Of a stretch of DNA of 64,000 nt, positions 57,981 through 64,000 are shown piece after piece. The notes under the pieces were generated by a model that had not been told where the DNA came from, did not search any database, and saw nothing but the letters and a program-made list of their open reading frames with translations. Origin of the DNA: Seminavis robusta (Eukaryota; Bacillariophyta; Bacillariophyceae; Naviculales; Naviculaceae). Both the position numbers and the translations under genes were made by a program. The DNA is taken from assembly GCA_903772945.1 (NCBI GenBank), contig CAICTM010000454.1, positions 1 through 64,000 of the forward strand. The letters are read 5' to 3'. The stretch's first letter is position 1. The number at the start of each line of letters is the position of its first letter.

Positions 57981-60370
57981 CTAAAAGGGGGCACCTTGAA
58001 AGCCGGCATAGTCTCCGCCTTCATGCTCTTGACCATTGAAAGTTGGGGCACCATCAGGATCGGCATCGGGGACGGGGTTGTTGTAAGGTGCAAAATGTGT
58101 CTGGACCTCTGGAATGAGAGCATTAGAATAGTAAAAAGGAAGCACAGCAGGGGCACGGAGAACATCTCCAATAGATGTGAATTGAGGGTATGAATCCACA
58201 ATAACATCCATCGTATCACGAATTGTCAACCAGTATGACAAGGGCTGAGCCATGGACTCATCATGGGGGGTGAGGTCAGCTCCCCAATGGGCTCTTTCGG
58301 CATAACGAAAAAGGCGCTGGGTATTGGGGTGGTTCCAGAACCTGACGAGGGCATCAACCCAGGCACGACGGTTTGCAGCAGTGTTGGCACTCGCTTGAGC
58401 ATCGCTGTCAAGGACGAAAAGGAGACAGGTGGTGCGACGACCGTAACCACCCCTACTCATGACCTCGAGGTGCTCATGAGGTTCTTGGGGGTCGCGGAGG
58501 TTCAAGACATGGTCAATGTGGAGAACTCTTTTGGCGAAACCGGTATTGTCGCGAAGATATTGCAACAGGGGATAGACATAGGCACCCGTATCACCCTTCA
58601 TGATTTTGCAAATCATATCATTGCTCTTGGTTTTAGCACAGATGAATTGAACACCGCGGGCATATCCAGCAGTGAATGCACCAGTACGAGAAGCTCCACC
58701 GGCATCAGCCTTTGTTTTCTGACGAAGGAATTGTGGCAATCCGGCGGGCCCAGGTGCGATTTGAGGAGCTGGAGGAAGAAGCACTCCTCCGGCTGCAGGG
58801 ATAGCCGGACGTGCTGCCGCAGGAGGAATGGCGACTGCAGGATTAGCTTGGTGGCCGATAATAGAAGCAACTGGAGCAGCATTTCCGGAGGAGGCGCGAG
58901 GGTTGCTCGAGGTTGAAAGACTATTCGCATGTAAAAAGAAAGCTGTAGGAGTTGCGTTGTCACGAGATGACTGTTTGGAATCTGCAAGAGCAAAATTAGT
59001 GAAAGCGAAAACACTAATTGTTAGATGAGAGGGTTAATAGAGTGGACTAAAATGGAACGTAATGGAGATGCAAGTTTCCTTTCGATTGATGCTCTTCAGA
59101 ATAGGAATTTACCTGTGCCTTTGCTAGGCCGAGCATAGGTATTCTGCTTGGAAGGGGAAGGCGCGGCAAGAGGAATTTTTTTAAGCTTCTTCTTGGATTC
59201 TTTGCCGTTAGATTCAGAATCGCTCTTGGTAGCCCTCTTTGAAGGACTCTTCTTCTTCTGCACGACGATGCTGGAGGCGGAGCCTGAAGTCGAGTCAGAG
59301 GTAGAGTTAGAGTCGGAATTGGTGTTGTTGCTAGAAGCAGTGGTGGAGATCTTTTTACTGGCAGCCTTTTTTCCGCGCTTGTTTTTGGACCTTTTCTTCT
59401 TTCTCTTTTTAGGTGCAGAGTCTTCGCTTGAAGAATCTTGCGAGGAAGAAGAGGAGCTTTCTGAGGAACAATCTTTCGGTTGCAGTTGTATGAAAGAGGA
59501 AGATGGACAGAAATGAGATAGATGCAATGAATTGAAGGAGAACAGGAGAGGAAAGAGATTGAATTACCTTTGCTGTTCTTTTTGTTTCTTTTCTTGTGCT
59601 TTTTGGTGGTCTTCTTTGCGCTTAACTGTGGAGAAGCAGAGACATTGTTCTCAGTAGAGCCATTTGTAGGCTGGGTGGAAGTAGTATTAGGTTCCTTCAG
59701 TGGAGATACATTGCGAAAACCGGTAACATCGAACTGCTTAGTAGTGGTAATATCAGCTGGAAAATGAAGAGATGGAGGAATGGAATGCATGTTGATGGAG
59801 AGAAGGAATGGGATGAATGTTGATGGAGGGAAGGAGTTTGAGAAAAGAATTTGTAGGGGAAGACGGTGTGTTAGTAGGTGATGCAATGTTAGTGAAGGAT
59901 GTAGTATTATCAAAGTATGTAGATAAACTCTCACCAGCATCATTCTTTTGTTCATCAGTAGACTTGTCGATGGTAGATTCTTTTAGAGATGAAATAGGTT
60001 CAGAAGCAGCATTATCGATGTTACTATGTTTGTCGCTGACACTGGCACCTGCCAGTTTGGTGTCCTTGCGATATTGAGAGCGACAGTTCCTTGGAGTACG
60101 GTTCATAAGAGCAACAACAGGATGGTCAACAGGAGACTTGACCTGGCTGGAGGAATTGTCTGTTGTTTGTGCATTCAGAGATAAAGAATGTCATAATAGT
60201 TATGAATGGGTGAGGCAATGTGTGTAGGACAGGTGGTTAGTGGTTAGAGGCAACGTACCACTGTTGTCTTGGTTTGATTTTGTGTTGTCGAGGGAAGGTT
60301 TTTTTTGAACAGGTACAGACTCGGGTGTTTCAGGAGTAGGCTTTGGAGGGTTGTCTTTGTTGGGGTCCAT
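57981..60370 (-). CDS. Five-exon gene of unknown function with Lys/Ser-rich N-terminus
   Basis: Exons 60,370-60,259, 60,159-59,935, 59,756-59,568, 59,472-59,113 and 58,981-57,981 have good GT-AG borders, and all four introns are in phase 1. They join to 628 residues without a stop. Residues 1-300 are polar and low-complexity, with a Ser/Asp run and basic clusters (KKTTKKHKKRNKKNSKG, KKRKKKRSKNKRGKK) that would serve as nuclear localisation signals. A Pro/Ala hinge leads to a well-ordered C-terminal domain of about 250 residues (RGVQFICAKTKSNDMICKI, HIDHVLNLRDP, GYGRRTTCLLFVLDSD, NRRAWVDALVRFWNHP). I do not recognise this domain. It could be a DNA- or chromatin-associated protein or a domesticated mobile-element protein; no evidence decides. 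Confidence 0.75.
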
Positions 60371-60599
60371 GGTGGCGAAGGAAGTTAGGAGCAAAGGGTA
60401 GAAGGAAACAGAAGCAAAGTAGGTTGGTTTGTGGTAGTGTGTTTGGTTGTTTCTAGTTTAAGATTGTGAGAAAGTTTTGCTGTGCATTGTTGTGATTGAG
60501 ATTGGGTGCCCGGTTGTCTAATTTGGGTCATAGTTGGAGAGATGACCAGTAGCCAAGCAGTATGACCCAATAGCCAAGCACTATGACCTAATGTCCCTG

Positions 60600-61040
60600 T
60601 AGATGTACTGTGGGTGAAAGAATGATGATATGCTAACTGGGCTCTCGAGGGTGTCAAAGAAAATCTGGTGTTGCAGAGGGAAGAGATGCTACTGGAAGTT
60701 TGAGGCAAAAAAAAGAATCATGTCCAGGCAAATGGTGGTCCGAAGATGCTAACTGGGCTCTCGATGGTGTCAAAGAGAATCTGGTGATGTAAAGGAAGAG
60801 ATGGAACTGCTTTGCAAGTGGGTGGAAGTTGTCAAGTAAGGCTAATCTTGAGTCAGATGGAGGCAAAGAAAAGAATCATATTCAGCAAAATGGTGGTCAG
60901 AAGATGCAAACTGGGGTCTCGAGGGTGTTAAAGAGAATCTGGTGTTGTAGAGGTAAAAGAGGTCATTGCTTTGCAAGTGGGTGGAAGCTGTCAAGAAGGA
61001 AGGTTAATCTTGAGGAAGATTGAGGCAAGAAAAAGAATCA
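60600..61040. repeat. Degenerate tandem repeat, about 115-160-bp units
   Basis: Three diverged units share 'actggg[gc]tctcga[gt]ggtgt' followed by aaga-aatctggtg, at about 60,635, 60,750 and 60,910. They merge into the longer repeat array to the right. No coding function. Confidence 0.65.
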
Positions 61041-61217
61041 TGTCAGCAAAATGGTGGTCAGAAGAAAAGAAGGATAGTAGATGGTAGTAGTCGGGAATGC
61101 AATAAGTTGTTGTACTATGACATTTGACTGTGAACAGGTGAGGTAGGAATAAGCTCTCGGGAGAGTGCAGAGAGCCAGTATAGACACATCCAGGACCAGT
61201 TCAGAAGAGAAGCAAAT

Positions 61218-62335
61218 GACTCCTCGGTGGCTGAGAGTTGTCAAGTATGCTTCATTAACAACAAGAATGAGTGAAGGAAAAGAAGTATATGGAGGTTAAT
61301 GGTAGTCAGGAGAAAAGAAGGGTAGATTGTAGTAGCTGTGATTGCAAGTTGTTGTATGGTATTGGATTGTAGAACTGCTGATGTAAATAGAAAAGACTCC
61401 TCGGTGGGTGAGAGTTGTCAAGTATGCTTCATTTCCAGCAAGATAGAGGAGTCAAAGAAAAGAAGGTTAATGGTGCATGGTCAGGAGAAAAGAAGGGTAG
61501 ATTGTAGTAGCTGTGATTGCAAGTTGTTGTATGGTATTGGATTGTAGAACTGCTGATGTAAATAGAAAAGACTCCTCGGTGGGTGAGAGTTGTCAAGTAT
61601 GCTTCATTTCCAGCAAGATAGAGGAGTCAAAGAAAAGAAGGTTAATGGTGCATGGTCAGGAGAAAAGAAGGGTAGATTGTAGTAGCTGTGATTGCAAGTT
61701 GTTGTATGGTATTGGATTGTAGAACTGCTGATGTAAATAGAAAAGACTCCTCGGTGGGTGAGAGTTGTCAAGTATGCTTCATTTCCAGCAAGATAGAGGA
61801 GTCAAAGAAAAGAAGGTTAATGGTGCATGGTCAGGAGAAAAGAAGAGTAGATTGTAGTAGTTGTGATTGCAAGTATTTGTATGGTACTGGACTGTAGAAC
61901 TGCTGATGAAAATAGAAAAGACTCCTCGGTGAATGAGAGTTGTCAAATATGCTTCATTTGCAGCAAGATTGAGTCAAAGAAAAGGAGGTTAATGGTGGTC
62001 AGGAGAAAAGAAGGGTAGATTGTAGTAGGTGTGATTGCAATTTGTTGTATGGTACTGGACTGCAGAAATGCTGATGTAAATAGAAATGACTCCTCGGTGG
62101 TGGATGAGAGTTGTCAAGTATGCTTCATTTGCAGCAGGATTGAGTCAAAGAAAAGGAGGTTAATGGTGGTCAGGAGAAAAGAAGGGTAGATTGTAGTAGC
62201 TGTGATTGCAAGTTGTTGTATGATACCTAATGGACTGTAGAACTGCTGATGTAAATAGAAATGACTCCTCGGTGGATGAGAGTTGTCAAGTATGCTTCAT
62301 TTGCAGCAAGATTGAGTCAAAGAAAAGAAGTTTGT
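61218..62335. repeat. Tandem repeat array, seven units of about 175 bp
   Basis: Units beginning gactcctcggtg start near 61,218, 61,395, 61,570, 61,745, 61,920, 62,088 and 62,263. The central units (61,395-61,919) are nearly identical with a period of 175 bases, the outer ones diverged, as expected for unequal exchange. Because 175 is not a multiple of three and the frames between units end in stops, the repeated 69-residue frames are not genes. A satellite or minisatellite block between two unknown genes. Confidence 0.9.
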
Positions 62336-62572
62336 TAAGGAAACTGGTGCTGAAATAAGGATGGATTTCTTGCAAGTGACCTCCCGGGAGTCTGTTGTAG
62401 ATTGCCTATGTGTGTAAGTGTTGGTTGTTAAGTTGTTTGGAGGACTTTTAGAGAAGGCAGCCCGTCTGCTGAAGTGAAGTTGTGGTTGTGTTTGCCAATT
62501 TGGTGCAGAGTTTATTTTGTGAACGGGACAAGGTACAACACGCTAGGAAGGCTGCTGTGGAGTTGCTGAAGA
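62336..62572. other. Promoter region of the following gene
   Basis: About 240 bases between the repeat array and the start of the next gene; no clear promoter element seen. Confidence 0.3.
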
Positions 62573-63391
62573 ATGAATATACCTGTGGATGGTGTGAATG
62601 GAGGTAGGCCAAGCAATGTTGAGCTGAAGGCAGAGAAAAGTCGAATTAGACGTGTAATGATTGATTGTTGCAAGCACGAACTGATGGAGTGCGAACATGT
62701 GATTGCTGCGGGAGCGGCTCCTTTGAGCTGGTACCTTATTCGAAAGGAAGAGATTGGTGAGAGATTGGTGGAAATGCCCGACGCAGTTTTGTGGAACAAG
62801 GTCAAAAATTTTGTGTGTGGCCCCCCTGGTAGGGACATTGCATCATTTGGCCGTTTCATAGGTAGCTTTGTAGGACGAGCGATTGGGAAAGACTACTTCA
62901 TCGAGGAATTTCAGCAATACCATCAAAGCAGGCATTACCTTGTTGCTAATGATGTACCAGCAGTGAAAGCAGTTGTAAAGATCTATGGCATTCATTCACC
63001 TCTTGAGTTTATCCAGTGCCCTGGTGGGGTGGACAGAATTGATGACGTAATGGATAGGTTCGATCTCAATGTGTGCAAAGTAGCATTTGAGTTCCGCAAT
63101 AATGTTGGCTCGACTCTGTTCGATGATGAAATAGCCACTGGGCTTACAAGTATCGATGCATCTGTGTGGGCAACGGCAAGAAAGACAGTTGTCAATAATA
63201 CGGAGAAAAGGAAGCTACGATCAACTCTGCGAAGAATGTCTGTGTACGAGTCGTATGGGTTCGATATCAACAATGCCGATATTGCTCGCGGTGTTATTCA
63301 GGAGAGCTTGGATCGCGCGGATAGAGTGGAACAAGAGGGCGAAGGCGTTCTGAACATCCCTGAAGTGTCGGATGATGAAATGGAAATGTGA
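62573..63391 (+). CDS. Protein of unknown function, 272 residues
   Basis: Open frame starting MNIPVDGVNGGRPSNVELKAEK. A soluble, mixed alpha/beta-looking protein with Cys and His near the start (CCKHELMECEHVI), a central GRFIGSFVGRAIGKDYF and an acidic end (VSDDEMEM). No signal peptide or membrane helix. I do not recognise a family. The even amino acid make-up and lack of low-complexity sequence suggest a real gene. It lies next to a satellite array and near another unknown gene; the start could lie at a different Met if an upstream exon exists. Confidence 0.55.
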   Translation: MNIPVDGVNGGRPSNVELKAEKSRIRRVMIDCCKHELMECEHVIAAGAAPLSWYLIRKEEIGERLVEMPDAVLWNKVKNFVCGPPGRDIASFGRFIGSFVGRAIGKDYFIEEFQQYHQSRHYLVANDVPAVKAVVKIYGIHSPLEFIQCPGGVDRIDDVMDRFDLNVCKVAFEFRNNVGSTLFDDEIATGLTSIDASVWATARKTVVNNTEKRKLRSTLRRMSVYESYGFDINNADIARGVIQESLDRADRVEQEGEGVLNIPEVSDDEMEM

Positions 63392-63765
63392 ATGCAGCCA
63401 TGATGAAATGGAAATGTGAATGTGTATGCATGAGGAAGTTCTTTACCTGTAGATTGGGATGAACGCTGATGTTGAAGTAGCATCGTCTACAGCATAAATT
63501 TAGTATTGTTGAATTGATTGTAGCTATAGCGAGACAGAACTATCATACACAAAGAAGAACAAGACAACTGGATTGTAGTTAGAAGAGAATGTAGGGTAAG
63601 CAATGGTTACTAGGACAGAGAAAGCACTTACATTGTATTGGTGCTCATCTACTCTGAATTGATTCAAAGTATATACAGCCATGTACCAGTAGTCCCCGAG
63701 TAGCAGATGCGAAAGGTCAACAGGCAGTGGTTAGCTATGCAATATAGATAGTACGGAGGACTTTG
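63392..63765. other. Intergenic, convergent 3' ends
   Basis: About 370 bases. A direct repeat of 'tgatgaaatggaaatgtgaa' spans the end of the preceding gene and its flank (near 63,373 and 63,402). Nothing else seen. Confidence 0.5.
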
Positions 63766-63965
63766 TCAGACAGGAAATCCTTCATTGAGCATCTGAAGAA
63801 AGTTCTTGTTGGCCCTCTCCTGGCTCCACACATCGTCTATCCAGCCTTTGTTGGGCTCATTGGGGTCAATAGATCGAAATCCCGCGAAGAAGTATGCAAT
63901 GGAGGGGTCGCGCTTCAAACGATTGATGTAAATGATGGACTCCCACTTGGCCTCTTCTGTATCTC
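63766..63965 (-). CDS. Last exon of a minus-strand gene that leaves the window
   Basis: From an acceptor (ctactcacag) at about 63,966 the frame reads GDTEEAKWESIIYINRLKRD, then PSIAYFFAGFRSIDPNEPNKG and ends NFLQMLNEGFPV with a stop at 63,766. The clean frame and the splice acceptor support a true coding exon; the rest of the gene lies to the right of 64,000. Family not recognised. Confidence 0.55.
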
Positions 63966-64000
63966 CTGTGAGTAGAAGACAAATGTGGTCCCCATCTCGG

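Noticed and set aside
61338-61897. Three identical 69-residue proteins
   Set aside because: They are the same frame read in consecutive 175-bp satellite units, each ended by a stop.

Overview
The window looks like nuclear DNA of a stramenopile alga, most probably a diatom. The reasons are short GT-AG introns (about 80-110 bases), a metacaspase with the p10 part in front of p20 (type III, known from diatoms, haptophytes and cryptophytes), a family of kinesin-light-chain-type TPR proteins, N-terminally anchored FkbM-type, GT61-type and DUF229-type enzymes, and a Ty1/copia fossil. The species cannot be fixed from the sequence alone. The assembly is uneven: there are two N gaps (36,316-36,321 and 49,796-49,820), two stretches rich in small deletions (about 38,830-39,300 and 50,480-51,720), and one 8.8-kb block (about 40,970-49,795) that is not ordinary genomic sequence.

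Layout. 0.7-2.1 kb: broken copia-type retrotransposon. 2.9-5.1 kb: full-length TIR/HET-like + TPR gene (minus). 6.1-7.9 kb: LRAT/NlpC-like thiol-hydrolase-fold protein (plus). 8.2-10.5 kb: decayed protein-kinase-like gene (minus) abutting a 5'-truncated TPR gene (plus). 10.8-11.2 kb: a 415-bp repeat with a second copy at 49.8-50.2 kb. 11.4-18.6 kb: one large, roughly 20-exon secreted ricin-B-lectin protein gene (minus). 19.1-19.35 kb: a cluster of GGCTGATAAA motifs in both orientations. 19.7-25.3 kb: a long type II membrane protein with two DUF229/sulfatase-fold modules and a C-terminal methyltransferase-like module (minus). 26.3-33.6 kb: a membrane-anchored LRR-receptor-like N-terminal fragment, an NTF2/SnoaL-like protein, an FkbM methyltransferase and a Cys-rich type II membrane protein. 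34.1-39.3 kb: two more TIR/HET-like + TPR genes with a 147-bp foldback element between them. 39.9-41.0 kb: retroelement fragment. 41.0-49.8 kb: degenerate inverted block. 50.5-53.0 kb: fifth TPR gene. 53.8-55.4 kb: type III metacaspase. 56.0-57.4 kb: GT61-like glycosyltransferase. 58.0-60.4 kb: five-exon gene of unknown function. 60.6-62.3 kb: satellite-like tandem repeats. 62.6-63.4 kb: unknown gene. 63.8 kb to the end: last exon of a minus-strand gene leaving the window.

Main observations. (1) The A/C-rich, G-poor block at 41.0-49.8 kb is a badly degraded reverse-complement copy of the sequence right of the 49.8-kb gap. Ordered anchors match TPR-gene, metacaspase-promoter, metacaspase-start and metacaspase-end DNA, including a 63-nt exact match. 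An unpolished long-read fold-back is the likeliest cause; a decayed inverted duplication is the alternative. (2) The window carries five members of a family joining an N-terminal TIR/HET-like module to KLC-type TPRs. This resembles immune receptors without an NTPase. A type III metacaspase with a C-terminal membrane anchor lies beside one member. A link between them is a hypothesis only.
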